From the NCBI RefSeq assembly GCF_024832785.1, contig NZ_CP116615.1, positions 2,108,001 through 2,172,000 on the forward strand: 64,000 bases of DNA, read 5' to 3'. Of this stretch, positions 50,114-59,164 are shown piece after piece. The notes under the pieces are model-generated. The model ran no database searches. It was not told the origin of the DNA and was given only the letters and a program-made list of their open reading frames with translations. The stretch is from Fontisphaera persica. GTDB taxonomy: Bacteria; Verrucomicrobiota; Verrucomicrobiia; Limisphaerales; Fontisphaeraceae. The translations under genes and the position numbers were made by a program. How positions within the stretch are numbered: position 1 is the first letter of the stretch; the number at the start of each line of letters is the position of its first letter.

Positions 50114-50886
50114 ACCCTCTTGCTCGCCTGCCATCGGCGGTTGAATGCCACGCAATCGGCATACCGCACCCCCGTGCCGCCAAAAATATCCAAGGCCGAA
50201 CCAATCGTTAGGTCCACCCGCCCCCCACTCAGTTCGGTCACCCGTTCCAGGTCCGCCAACGATTTCGCCCCGCCCGCATACGTCACCGGCAGGGTTGACC
50301 ATTGACTCAATTGCGCGACCAGCTCCTCATCTATCCCCCGGCACAATCCCTCCACATCCACCGCATGCACCAGAAACTCCGCGCACGATTGGGACAACCG
50401 CTCCAACAAGGCCGGGCCTAATTTCTCCTGCGTCCACTTTTGCCAGCGGTCCGTCACAATAAAATAGCCGTCCCCTTTCTTGCGGCAGCTTAAATCCAAC
50501 ACCAAACGCTCCCGTCCCACCGCTTTCACCAGCGCAGCCAGCCGCTCCCCATCCACCCGGCCTTCACGGAAAACCCAGCTCGTCACAATCACGTGCGAAG
50601 CGCCGGCCTCGAGCCAGCCCCGGGCGTTTTCCGCGTTCACGCCTCCCCCCAGTTGCAAGCCGCCCGGATAAGCCGCCAGCGCTTCCCGGGCCGCCGCCTC
50701 ATTCCCCGGCCCCAACTGGATGACATGCCCGCCCGTCAAATCATCCTTCCGATAGAGCGCGGCGTACCACGAGGCGGGGCGCTCCGAAACAAAATTCGTG
50801 CGCAGGCCGGCGCCGCCTTCCTGCAGCGTGCCCCCGACAATCTGCTTCACCTTGCCCTCATGCAAATCTATGCAGGGTCGAAACAT
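50110..50886 (-). CDS. hisA: Eukaryote-type HisA (ProFAR isomerase, HIS6-like)
   Basis: 258 aa TIM barrel for the fourth step of histidine biosynthesis. It follows the fungal/plant HIS6 type rather than ordinary bacterial HisA: RPCIDLHEGKVKQIVGGTL at the start, TNFVSERPASWYAALYRKDD, HVIQLGPGNEAAAREALAAY, SHVIVTSWVFREGRVD, LVLDLSCRKKGDGYFIVTDRW, FLVHAVDVEGLCRGIDEELV, VTYAGGAKSLADLERV and VDLTIGSALDIFGG. Catalytic acids D7 and the Asp in the VDVEGL segment are present. Other his genes are not in the window. Confidence 0.9.
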   Translation of the reverse strand: MFRPCIDLHEGKVKQIVGGTLQEGGAGLRTNFVSERPASWYAALYRKDDLTGGHVIQLGPGNEAAAREALAAYPGGLQLGGGVNAENARGWLEAGASHVIVTSWVFREGRVDGERLAALVKAVGRERLVLDLSCRKKGDGYFIVTDRWQKWTQEKLGPALLERLSQSCAEFLVHAVDVEGLCRGIDEELVAQLSQWSTLPVTYAGGAKSLADLERVTELSGGRVDLTIGSALDIFGGTGVRYADCVAFNRRWQASKRV

Positions 50887-50959
50887 GCCCGGTCAACTTA
50901 CGCTGGCTTCCCCCTTCCGTCGAGCCTGCCGTGGTCGCTCCCGATAGCCCGCCCTTCCC

Positions 50960-51709
50960 TCAGCGCGGCATTTGAATGTGATTGGCGGGGCGCGTCCCGG
51001 CCGGTGTGCGCACATCGCCGGAGGTAAGCAGGCGATAGGCCGTCGCCATCATCGGCGGCAACTCGGCGTTGCGCGGGCTTTGCACGCTCCCATCCGAAAT
51101 GGCAATGGCGCCGCGCTCACGATGAATGGTGTTCCCCCAATGTATGGGCAAATCCCCCTTCCCCAAATCAATCGCCGGCACACCCGGGTTGGGATAAACA
51201 CTGGTGCACGGGTCGGGCACGCCGCCGCTCAGATGGCGGTCCCCGGCCACGAGGGTGAGGGCCAGTTGTTCAAAGGAATCCAGGCCAATAAAGTAACTCA
51301 TGGCATTGCCGCGGTTGGCCGGATTGGCAAAGCCGAAAGCGTTGGCCGACCAGTCCACCGCCACCGCCGTGATTTCGCTGTCGCTGGGACAAATCAAAAT
51401 CTTGGGCGTGCCCAGTTCATTGGAGGCGCAAATGACATTCCGCCAAATCTCCGCCGCGCGCGGCCCATAGGTGCCGCCTTCATTCCGCCGCAAAAACCAG
51501 GGGTATTTCCCGTCGTGATCCAGCGCAAACAGGCGAAAGGCCAGACTCACCTGCCGCAGGTTGCTGATGCAATGCACACGGCGCGCCCGCTCTTTGGCCG
51601 AGCCTAGCGCGGGCAGCAGCAGGGCCATCAATATGGCAATGATGGCCACCACCAGCAGCAGCTCCACCAGGGTAAAGCCGCGCCCTCGTTCAGCATTGTG
51701 CCACCGCAT
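50960..51709 (-). CDS. Pseudopilin-like protein with prepilin N-terminus
   Basis: 249 aa. Type IV prepilin leader with G/FTLVELL cleavage ([20 protein letters not shown]), then the '[20 protein letters not shown]' and '[20 protein letters not shown]' pattern that is highly expanded in Verrucomicrobia and Planctomycetes. The C-terminal domain ends with [20 protein letters not shown], as in the DUF1559-related group (H-x-G-x-x-N...FxDGSV). Probably a secretion-system or surface pseudopilin; these occur in dozens per genome. Confidence 0.85.
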   Translation of the reverse strand: MRWHNAERGRGFTLVELLLVVAIIAILMALLLPALGSAKERARRVHCISNLRQVSLAFRLFALDHDGKYPWFLRRNEGGTYGPRAAEIWRNVICASNELGTPKILICPSDSEITAVAVDWSANAFGFANPANRGNAMSYFIGLDSFEQLALTLVAGDRHLSGGVPDPCTSVYPNPGVPAIDLGKGDLPIHWGNTIHRERGAIAISDGSVQSPRNAELPPMMATAYRLLTSGDVRTPAGTRPANHIQMPR

Positions 51710-51835
51710 CGTTTATTAACTTACTCCAGGCCACGCGGCCTGCCAACCCTGCAGATGTGTAATTACCTGACAAATCCCACGGCCCCCTTATAATGTTCGC
51801 GTGCAGCTCTGAGCCGCCATAACACCGTGGAATCC

Positions 51836-52924
51836 ATGCCCCTTGCGCTCACTTACGCGCTGGCCGACCAGCACTTTGAACGCACCAAATCGGTGGGTAT
51901 CCTCAACCTTTCCCGCGGGTTGCTGCGCGGCCTGATGCTCCACCCCGCAACGGGCCGACTGACAGTCCTCGCCAATCCCTCCCTGCCGCTGCCCTCACCC
52001 CTGCCGCCTACGGTCGAAGTGCGTCAACACCGCCTGCCCCTGCGGGGCCGCCTGGGCCGCCTAATCTGGGACCAATGGGGTGTGTACACCGCCGCCAAAG
52101 CCGCCGGCCAGCCCTGGCTCCTGCTGCCCAAAGGCTTCGCCTCTTTTTTGCGAACCTGCCCGGTGCAACTGGCCGCGTATGTGCACGATACCATCCCGCT
52201 ATTTTACCGGGAGCGTTACCCGCAGGCCTTTCCGCGCGGTGAGGCCTGGTATTTTACCCGGTGCCTTCACGCCACCCTGCGCCAGGCCAAAATCATTTTC
52301 ACCAACACCGAGTTCACCCGCCAATGCCTTTTGCAGACAGCCCAAAGCGTCGGCCTGCCCATTCCCCCGGTGGTAGTGGCGGGCATTGGCTTCGATGAAC
52401 CGCCCGCCCGCTTTGCATCCCCGGAGAACCGCATCCTCTGCCTTGCCAGCCCCTGGCCCCACAAACTCACCACGCAGGCGGTGGATTTTCTGGAACGCTG
52501 GCGCCAGCAGGAAGATTTCCGCGGTACCATTGAGTTGGTGGGCCGCACTCCCCGGCATCTTGCCCTGCCCTCCTCCCCCGTCTGGCACGCGCATGACCGC
52601 CTGCCCGAGCCGGTTTTCCGTGACCTGCTCACTCGTTCCCGCATTTTGGTTTATTTCAGTGAAATCGAAGGCTTCGGCATGCCCCCGGTCGAAGCCGTCC
52701 TGGCAGGAGTGGTGCCGGTTTATTCCGACATTCCAGCCCACAAGGAGGTCATGGACCACACCGGATGCCCTTTTGCCAATGGCGATTACCCCGCCTTCGT
52801 CCGCGCCATGGAAACAGCCTTCGCTGTCACACCCGAGCAACGGGCGGAATGGCGCACCCATCTGCTGGCCCGGCACCACTGGAATGCCGTCACCAACCGC
52901 GTGATTAACGCCCTGGTTTGCTAA
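51836..52924 (+). CDS. Glycosyltransferase family 4-type
   Basis: 362 aa from ATG 51836 (a GTG at 51827 is equally possible). GT-B C-terminal half: PPVVVAGIGFDEPPARFASP, ILCLASPWPHKLTTQAVDFL, TIELVGRTPRHLALP, FRDLLTRSRILVYFSEIEGF and GMPPVEAVLAGVVPVYSDIP with the conserved Glu. N-terminal half has FERTKSVGILNLSRGLL and YVHDTIPLFYRERYPQAF, as in mannosyltransferase-like GT4 proteins. Acceptor unknown. Confidence 0.8.
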   Translation: MPLALTYALADQHFERTKSVGILNLSRGLLRGLMLHPATGRLTVLANPSLPLPSPLPPTVEVRQHRLPLRGRLGRLIWDQWGVYTAAKAAGQPWLLLPKGFASFLRTCPVQLAAYVHDTIPLFYRERYPQAFPRGEAWYFTRCLHATLRQAKIIFTNTEFTRQCLLQTAQSVGLPIPPVVVAGIGFDEPPARFASPENRILCLASPWPHKLTTQAVDFLERWRQQEDFRGTIELVGRTPRHLALPSSPVWHAHDRLPEPVFRDLLTRSRILVYFSEIEGFGMPPVEAVLAGVVPVYSDIPAHKEVMDHTGCPFANGDYPAFVRAMETAFAVTPEQRAEWRTHLLARHHWNAVTNRVINALVC

Positions 52925-53267
52925 AGCCCCACCTCTGCCTCCAGACGTGCTCCCCACCGTCCGGCCCGGTTTGCACTGACACCACCAATCCCCCTCGTCC
53001 GGCCAAAACAGGCCGGTGTGAAAGGTTGGAAATCCAATTTATCAACCAAACCCGGCCTGTGTTTCCGATTGCGAGCACCGGCGCGTAGTTACGTTTTCCC
53101 GTGGTCAAACTTTTGTCTGCAAGATTTTTCCAGAACCGGCTTCCACGCCTGCAAACACCTCGACTGCTCGCCGACCCCCAAATTTTTCCCAGCCTCAGAC
53201 TGGCCTTGGCCCAAATCTTGGGCTAGAAATATCGCAGCGCTGGAAATACCCCGGCGCCCATAAAACC
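52925..53267. other. Intergenic region, nothing recognised
   Basis: 343 bp between the glycosyltransferase and the FAD oxidoreductase genes. A loose repeat of 'CCGGCCTGTG' near 53011 and 53046 is the only structure noted. Probably holds the promoter of the next gene. Confidence 0.4.
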
Positions 53268-55385
53268 ATGTTCACGTCCAAACCAGTCTGCGGCTGGGCA
53301 TTTGCCCTGGGCATGGCGCTTCCCCTTTGCGGCGCCACCATCATCGAAACCGACCTCTGCGTCTATGGCGGCACCTCGGCCGGCATCATGGCCGCCGTTC
53401 AGGCCAAACGCCTGGGACACTCCGTTGCCCTCGTTGAGCCAGGGCGTTTTCTGGGCGGCCTGACCACCGGCGGCCTCGGCGCCACTGACATCGGAAACAA
53501 AGCCGCCATTGGCGGGCTTTCCCGCGAATTTTACCGCCGCGTGGCCAGGCACTATGCGCAGGCCGCCGCGTGGAAATATGAAACGGCGGAGGAATACTTC
53601 TCCCGCCGCGGCAGCGGCCAGTCCCGCGCCTCGCAGCTTGACGGGCCGGACGCCACCATGTGGACCTTTGAACCCAGTGTGGCCCGCCGTATTTTTGAGG
53701 GTTTCCTCCAGGAATACGACATCCCTGTGTATCGTGAGCACAAACTCACCGCCGCCCGCAAAACGGGCGCGCGCCTCGTCGAACTGGAAACCGACCGCGG
53801 CGTCATCTTCCGCGCCCGCCAGTTTATTGACTGCACCTACGAAGGCGACTTGATGGCCAAAGCCGGCGTGGCCTACACCGTCGGGCGCGAGGCCAACTCT
53901 CTTTATGGCGAAACGCTCAATGGCATCCGGGCCGAGACTCCCAAGCATCAATTCCTGGTGCCCGTGGACCCCTACGTGAAACCTGGCGACCCCTCCAGCG
54001 GTCTCCTGCCCTTCATTCAACCGGGCGACGGCGGCAAGCCCGGGGAAGGCGACCACCGCGTGCAAGCCTACAATTACCGGCTCTGCTTCACCACCAATGC
54101 CGCCAATCGCAAACCCATTGAGCCACCGCCCAACTACGACCCCGCGCAATACGAGCTGCTCGGACGTTACCTCGAAGCGCTGGTGGCCGCCGGACATAAA
54201 CCCACGCTCAGCCAGTTCTGGAATCCCATCTGGATGCCCAACCACAAAACAGACATCAACAACAATGGTGGCTTTTCCACGGATTTCATCGGGATGAATT
54301 ACGATTATCCCGAGGCGGATTATGCCACGCGGGAACGCATTGCGAAGGCACATGAGCACTACATCCGCGGCTTCCTCACCTTCCTGGCCACCAGCCCGCG
54401 GGTGCCGGAAAACATGCGCCGGGAGATGCAGCAATGGGGCATGGCCGCCGATGAATTCACCGAAACCGGCGGCTGGCCGCAGGCCCTGTATGTGCGCGAG
54501 GCCCGCCGCATGATTGGCGCTTACGTCATGACCGAAAAAAATTGCCGGTACCAGGAAACCGTCACCGACTCCGTCGGCCTGGCGGCCTATAACATGGATT
54601 CCCACAACTGCCAGCGCATCGTCAAAAATGGCCGCGTGGAAAATGAAGGCGACGTGCAGGTGCCGCCCATGAAGCCCTATCCCATCAGTTACCGCGCCCT
54701 TACTCCCAAGGCCGAGCAATGCGAAAACCTGCTCGTGCCCGTGTGCCTCTCCGCCTCCCACATTGCCTATGGCTCCATCCGCATGGAGCCGGTTTTTATG
54801 ATTCTGGCTCAAAGCGCCGCCACCGCCGCTTCGCTCGCCTTGCAAAAACAAGTGCCCGTGCAAAAAGTGGACTACCCCACCCTCCGCCAGCGCCTGTTGG
54901 CCGACGGCCAAATCCTCGAATGGACCGCCGCCACGGCAGCCGCAGGGGTGGAGTATAAAAAACTGCCCGGCATCACCGTGGATGACACCGACGCGGAAAA
55001 AGCCGGCTTCTGGCATCCTTCCAGCATGGTCACCGCCCGCCTGCTGGGCATCGGTTACCTCCACGACAACAACGAGCACAAGGGCGAAGCCTCCCTTACC
55101 TACAAACCCGAAGTGCCCAAGGCCGGGGATTACGAAATCATCCTGCTCTCTCCCCCCCACAGCAACCGCGCCACCGCCGTGCCGGTCACGGTCAACATCG
55201 GCGGGCGCGCGCAGACCTTCAAGGTCAACCAGCGCGATTTTGCCTCGCAAGGATTCATCTCTTTGGGCAAATTTACCCTGCCCGCCGGCAAGGGTCTGAC
55301 CGTCACAGTGTCCAATCAGGGCACTGATGGTTTCGTGGTGGCGGACGGTTTGCAGCTCAAACCGGTGGAAGCACCCTCTCCGTAA
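53268..55385 (+). CDS. Secreted FAD-dependent oxidoreductase with golvesin/Xly-type C-terminal domain
   Basis: 705 aa with signal peptide (CGWAFALGMALPLCGATI). FAD-dependent core (PF12831-like): dinucleotide fold DLCVYGGTSAGIMAAVQAKRLGHS, EPGRFLGGLTTGGLGATDIG, central ARQFIDCTYEGDLMAKAGV and YNYRLCFTTNAANR, and the distal LVPVCLSASHIAYGSIRMEP with FMILAQSAATAASLALQ. After ~560 a beta-domain (GYLHDNNEHKGEASLTYKPE, VPVTVNIGGRAQTFKVNQRD, VSNQGTDGFVVADGLQL) matches the golvesin C-terminal/xanthan-lyase CBD-like module. Likely acts on a glycan or sulfated sugar outside the cytoplasm; substrate not determined. Confidence 0.88.
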   Translation: MFTSKPVCGWAFALGMALPLCGATIIETDLCVYGGTSAGIMAAVQAKRLGHSVALVEPGRFLGGLTTGGLGATDIGNKAAIGGLSREFYRRVARHYAQAAAWKYETAEEYFSRRGSGQSRASQLDGPDATMWTFEPSVARRIFEGFLQEYDIPVYREHKLTAARKTGARLVELETDRGVIFRARQFIDCTYEGDLMAKAGVAYTVGREANSLYGETLNGIRAETPKHQFLVPVDPYVKPGDPSSGLLPFIQPGDGGKPGEGDHRVQAYNYRLCFTTNAANRKPIEPPPNYDPAQYELLGRYLEALVAAGHKPTLSQFWNPIWMPNHKTDINNNGGFSTDFIGMNYDYPEADYATRERIAKAHEHYIRGFLTFLATSPRVPENMRREMQQWGMAADEFTETGGWPQALYVREARRMIGAYVMTEKNCRYQETVTDSVGLAAYNMDSHNCQRIVKNGRVENEGDVQVPPMKPYPISYRALTPKAEQCENLLVPVCLSASHIAYGSIRMEPVFMILAQSAATAASLALQKQVPVQKVDYPTLRQRLLADGQILEWTAATAAAGVEYKKLPGITVDDTDAEKAGFWHPSSMVTARLLGIGYLHDNNEHKGEASLTYKPEVPKAGDYEIILLSPPHSNRATAVPVTVNIGGRAQTFKVNQRDFASQGFISLGKFTLPAGKGLTVTVSNQGTDGFVVADGLQLKPVEAPSP

Positions 55386-55411
55386 AAATGGCGCCCGGGG
55401 AGCAATCCTGC

Positions 55412-56026
55412 ATGAATCGTGCACACTTATTGATTGTCCTGTCCGCCCCCTCCGGGGCGGGCAAGACCACGCTCTGCCATAATTTGCTGGCCGTGGACGC
55501 CCAGGTATCCCGCGCCATCACCTGCACCACCCGTCCCCCGCGCCGCGGGGAGGAACACGGGCGCGATTACTATTTCCTGAGCGAGGACGACTTCACCCGC
55601 CAAATCGCTGCCGGCGAATTTCTCGAACATGCCCTGGTGCATGGCCATCGTTACGGCACCCTCAAGAACGAGGTCCTCCGCCACTTTGAAGCTGGCAGGG
55701 ATGTGCTGCTTAACATTGACGTGCAAGGCGCAGCCACTCTCCGGCAGGCCGCCGCCGCGGACCCCCGCCTGGCCGCGTCGCTGGTCACGGTCTTCCTGGC
55801 CACCCGCTCGCTGGCAGAATTGGAAACGCGCCTGCGAAACCGCAACCAGGATGCCCCGGAGGTCATCCAACGCCGCCTGGCTGCCGCCCGCGCCGAGCTG
55901 GCGCAGTGGAAAAACTTTGATTACCTCATCCTCAGCGGCACCATGAGCGAAGACCTACAGCACTTCCAAGCTATCGTCATGGCCGAGCGGCTGCGCACGG
56001 CGCGGGTCCAACCGCCTCCTTGGTAA
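55412..56026 (+). CDS. gmk: Guanylate kinase
   Basis: 204 aa from the ATG at 55412, chosen because GGGGAGC lies 8 bp before it (the frame also opens at 55388). Phosphorylates GMP to GDP. P-loop LSAPSGAGKTTL, GMP site TCTTRPPRRGEEHGRDYYFL, DDFTRQIAAGEFLEHALVHG and YGTLKNEV, NIDVQGAATLRQ, and the lid RNRNQDAPEVIQRRLAAA. Complete and normal in length. Confidence 0.95.
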   Translation: MNRAHLLIVLSAPSGAGKTTLCHNLLAVDAQVSRAITCTTRPPRRGEEHGRDYYFLSEDDFTRQIAAGEFLEHALVHGHRYGTLKNEVLRHFEAGRDVLLNIDVQGAATLRQAAAADPRLAASLVTVFLATRSLAELETRLRNRNQDAPEVIQRRLAAARAELAQWKNFDYLILSGTMSEDLQHFQAIVMAERLRTARVQPPPW

Positions 56027-56036
56027 TTCCGGTTTT

Positions 56037-56618
56037 ATGGACGCAAACCCACCCTCCCCTCCCCCCACTGGCGCCCCAGTGGTCATCCTTGGCGTCACCG
56101 GCAGCATTGCCGCGCACAAAGCCGTGGACCTGGCCAGCCTGCTCACCAAACAAGGCTGCTCCGTCCACGTCGTCATGACGGCCGACGCCCAGCGCTTTGT
56201 CACCGCCCTGCCCTTCAAAGTGCTCTCGCGCAACCCCGTCGTCACCGACCTTTACGACGAGACCGAAGGCTGGAAACCCACCCACATTGAGCTGGCCGAC
56301 GCCGCCGACCTCCTGCTCATCGCGCCGGCCACGGCCAACGTCATTGCCAAAATGGCCGCCGGCCTGGCGGACAACGCCCTCACTTGCATTGCGCTGGCCC
56401 TCAACCCCCAGGCCCGCGTGCTCATTGCCCCCGCCATGAATGGCAAAATGTGGTTGCACCCCGCCACCCGCCAAAACGTGGCCACCCTCACCGCCCGCGG
56501 CGCCGAGTTTATAGGCCCGGAAGAAGGCCTGCTCTCATGTGGGTACGAAGGCATCGGCCGCCTCTGGCCCGTGGAGAAAATTGCTGAACGTGCCCTCGCT
56601 TTGCTGCGCAAAACTTGA
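56037..56618 (+). CDS. coaC: Stand-alone phosphopantothenoylcysteine decarboxylase (CoaC-type flavoprotein)
   Basis: 193 aa, homo-oligomeric flavin-containing Cys decarboxylase fold. FMN site VILGVTGSIAAHKAVDLASL and LLIAPATANVIAKMAAGLAD, catalytic His in THIELADAAD, substrate clamp PAMNGKMWLHPATRQNVATL, and the conserved Cys in GLLSCGYEGIGRL. It ends after the decarboxylase; most bacteria fuse this to the CoaB synthetase, so CoaB must be encoded elsewhere. It follows gmk by 10 bp. It supplies CoA synthesis together with panC at 59-60 kb. Confidence 0.88.
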   Translation: MDANPPSPPPTGAPVVILGVTGSIAAHKAVDLASLLTKQGCSVHVVMTADAQRFVTALPFKVLSRNPVVTDLYDETEGWKPTHIELADAADLLLIAPATANVIAKMAAGLADNALTCIALALNPQARVLIAPAMNGKMWLHPATRQNVATLTARGAEFIGPEEGLLSCGYEGIGRLWPVEKIAERALALLRKT

Positions 56619-56662
56619 CCCGCGTCAAACGGCAGTCCTCGCCCCCGGCCTAGTTTGATACC

Positions 56663-57007
56663 ATGAGCGAGCAACCTTTGGTGAAAACGGACGTTGGCCA
56701 GGTGTTGAATCTGGCCCAGGAAACTCAATTTGCCCCCAATGGCATCGTCAGCCGCACCCTGCTCAAGGGGCCAAACGTCCGGGTAATTCTCTTTGGTTTT
56801 GCCCAGGGACAGGAACTCACCGAGCACACCTCCCCGCATCGGGCCTTGGTTCAAATCCTCAGCGGTGAATGCGAATTTGCCCTCGGCCCAGAATGGCATA
56901 AACTCAAAGCCGGCGACTGGCTCCACATGCCCCCCAACCTGCCGCACGCTGTCCGCGCCACCCAGGCCTTCTCCATGCTCCTGACGTTGATTAAAGCCGA
57001 GGCCTGA
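56663..57007 (+). CDS. Small cupin-domain protein
   Basis: 114 aa, single cupin barrel. Motif 1 GQELTEHTSPHRALVQILSG with two His and a Glu (metal ligands), motif 2 GDWLHMPPNLPHAVRA with the third His. MSEQPLVKTDVGQVLNL at the N-terminus, hydrophobic FSMLLTLIKAEA at the C-terminus. Role unknown: small cupins of this type are often metal-dependent regulators or dioxygenase-like. Convergent with pyrF. Confidence 0.85.
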   Translation: MSEQPLVKTDVGQVLNLAQETQFAPNGIVSRTLLKGPNVRVILFGFAQGQELTEHTSPHRALVQILSGECEFALGPEWHKLKAGDWLHMPPNLPHAVRATQAFSMLLTLIKAEA

Positions 57008-57033
57008 CCTGCCGCCGGCAGGCCGGCCGGGGC

Positions 57034-57747
57034 TCAATTCAACGAAGCCAAAATTTTCTCCGCCGCCGCCCGCGGGTCCGGCGCCGCGCAGATGGGCCGG
57101 CCAATAACCAGATAATTCGCCCCGGCCTCCATCGCCTCGCGCGCGCTGAGCACCCGCTTTTGGTCCCCCAGCGCGTCCTCCGGCCCGCGAATGCCCGGCG
57201 TCACGAGTTGAAACCCCCGCGGCGCCATGCTCCGCAGCATCGTCAACTCCAGCGGACTGCATACCAGCCCACGCAGCCCCGCTTCCCACGCCAGCGAGGC
57301 CAGCCGCTCCACCTGATGCCCCACCGACTGGCCCACGCCCACCCGCGCCAGCTCCTGCGTGTCCATGCTCGTCAAAACCGTAACTCCCAGCACCAACGGC
57401 ACGCGGTCCTGCCCGGCCTGCAACGCCGTCTGCCGGGCGGCTTCTTCCGCCGCCTTCATCATCGCCAGTCCGCCACTGGTGTGGATGGTCAACATGGAAA
57501 CCTCCAGCCGCACCGCCGCCGCCACCGCGCGCGCCACCGTGTTGGGAATGTCATGAAACTTCAAGTCCAGGAAAACCTGAGCCCCCAAACCTCGCAGTTG
57601 CCGGACCACTTCCGGCCCGGCTGCGGTGAACAATTCGCTACCCACTTTGAAGGCCCCGACCACCGGCGCCAGTTGCCGCGCCAGCGCCATGGCCTGTTCC
57701 CCCGTCGGCACATCCAGCGCCACGATGATAGGATTGTAACTCGCCAT
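57034..57747 (-). CDS. pyrF: Orotidine 5'-phosphate decarboxylase, type 1
   Basis: 237 aa TIM barrel for the last step of UMP synthesis. IIVALDVPTGEQAMALARQL, VFLDLKFHDIPNTVARAVAA (catalytic D-K-D array), LTIHTSGGLAMMKAAEEAA, VLGVTVLTSMDTQEL, LVCSPLELTMLR, VTPGIRGPEDALGDQKRV and NYLVIGRPICAAPDPRAA (phosphate site). Complete. Confidence 0.95.
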   Translation of the reverse strand: MASYNPIIVALDVPTGEQAMALARQLAPVVGAFKVGSELFTAAGPEVVRQLRGLGAQVFLDLKFHDIPNTVARAVAAAVRLEVSMLTIHTSGGLAMMKAAEEAARQTALQAGQDRVPLVLGVTVLTSMDTQELARVGVGQSVGHQVERLASLAWEAGLRGLVCSPLELTMLRSMAPRGFQLVTPGIRGPEDALGDQKRVLSAREAMEAGANYLVIGRPICAAPDPRAAAEKILASLN

Positions 57748-57805
57748 GAGCAGACGTTAGGCGGCCCCCTGCCTTTTGTAAAGCCAGGCCCTAAACCGGA
57801 TGCGC

Positions 57806-59056
57806 CTACTCCGGAACCCGATACTGAATCAATACCATGATGCCCGGCCAGTTGATTTCCGCCCCATGCACCATCTGGCCGTCATATTTGGGCGTCAGGC
57901 CCGTCTTCAACACGTTCTCCCCCCTCCGCAAACAACTCAAATCCGGCACCGGCATGCGATGCAGATAAAACGCATAGCGCGGCCCCTCGCGCTCAATCAC
58001 CCGTTGGTCATTGATGAAAAGACCGTGCAGATACCCGGGACTCCAACTGCAAAAAACCAGCCGCGCCGCCACCGCCTGCCGCACATCACCCTGCACCCGA
58101 AATTTTTGGCTCAGCTCCGCGCGGCGGGTCACCCAGCGAGGCGGCACTTCATAAGGCTGGCACAGTTCCACCGAAAACCCGGGCCGGCGAAAAGTCAGCC
58201 CGCCCACCGCCGAAGTAAAAAAAATCAGCCCGGTGGCATCGGTTATCCAGGCGGCCAGTTCAAACGGCTCCGGCTGGTCCGGCACCCATGAGGTATCCCA
58301 GAGGCATGTCCACGGCTCCGCTTCCGCGGCCCCCAGATAATTGGTGAGCTGGCCGCGCACATAATGGTAGTGCCATTGGACATACTGGCCGTCCCCCTCC
58401 CAGTTCACATCCAGATGCCGCCCCACAAACACCACCCGCTGCACGGGGCCGTTGGGACTGCGTGCCTCCGCCTGCAAGGTCACTCGCCGCCCCAGCGTCT
58501 CGCCTTGAACCGGCGACAACACCCGACCTTGGGGATGAACCTTTTGCGCCGGGTCGTAATACACCCGCAAGTGCACACCATAAATTAAATTTTGCGGCCA
58601 GTTCCAAGGATGCTCCGGCGCGACCTTCAACCGAAAGTGATTGCCACGGCCCGCCCGCAACTGGCGCAAGGGCACCGCCACCACGGGATAGGTATGATGT
58701 TGATAGTCCCAGGCGTTGGTCGGCATTCCTTTGGCAGCCGGCACCTGCAGCCACTCATTGCTGTTCACGGAGATGGCCAGTCCGCGCGTGCCGTCATGAC
58801 ACAGCAATTTCTCGAGCACCACCTCCGCCTTGACCGCGTGCTCCAGGTCCAGCGAGTGCGCCCAGTAAATCGGCCCACCGCCATAATCCAGCTTGCCCCC
58901 CACCCGCAGGAAGCCGTCACCCTCGCGCTGAGGATTGGTCCAGTAATACTCGCGAAGAACGTCGCCCGGCTGTGGTTGTGCGGCCACTCGCTGGCCACCT
59001 GCCCAGATACCTGCAATAATCACCAGCCCTGATAATACTTGGGATAGGCGCTGCAT
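57806..59056 (-). CDS. Secreted beta-rich protein of unknown function
   Basis: 416 aa with signal peptide (LSQVLSGLVIIAGIWAGGQRVAAQ). The body is a series of beta-sandwich-like modules: REYYWTNPQREGDGFLRVGG, RGLAISVNSNEWLQVPAA, NLIYGVHLRVYYDPAQKVHP, VTLQAEARSPNGPVQRVVFV, and a CBM-like end (LHGLFINDQRVIEREGPRY, ENVLKTGLTPKYDGQMVHGA). The pattern suits a glycan-binding or structural protein outside the cell. No catalytic family recognised. Confidence 0.65.
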   Translation of the reverse strand: MQRLSQVLSGLVIIAGIWAGGQRVAAQPQPGDVLREYYWTNPQREGDGFLRVGGKLDYGGGPIYWAHSLDLEHAVKAEVVLEKLLCHDGTRGLAISVNSNEWLQVPAAKGMPTNAWDYQHHTYPVVAVPLRQLRAGRGNHFRLKVAPEHPWNWPQNLIYGVHLRVYYDPAQKVHPQGRVLSPVQGETLGRRVTLQAEARSPNGPVQRVVFVGRHLDVNWEGDGQYVQWHYHYVRGQLTNYLGAAEAEPWTCLWDTSWVPDQPEPFELAAWITDATGLIFFTSAVGGLTFRRPGFSVELCQPYEVPPRWVTRRAELSQKFRVQGDVRQAVAARLVFCSWSPGYLHGLFINDQRVIEREGPRYAFYLHRMPVPDLSCLRRGENVLKTGLTPKYDGQMVHGAEINWPGIMVLIQYRVPE

Positions 59057-59164
59057 AATCCATCAAGGTTGGCCGCCACGGAATAAATGGGCAAGGCACT
59101 ATCTGCCGGCGCTTCCGCGCCAGACGCCGGCATTGCGGCGAGGCTGTCGTGCGGCATGCTGCGC

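Noticed and set aside
53223-55424. 733-codon minus-strand ORF
   Set aside because: Shadow of the FAD oxidoreductase gene, which has signal peptide, FAD motifs and golvesin domain on the plus strand.
57008-57022. Terminator hairpin CCTGCC-gcc-GGCAGG after the cupin gene
   Set aside because: Stem is short and no T-run follows on either strand; could be chance in GC-rich DNA.
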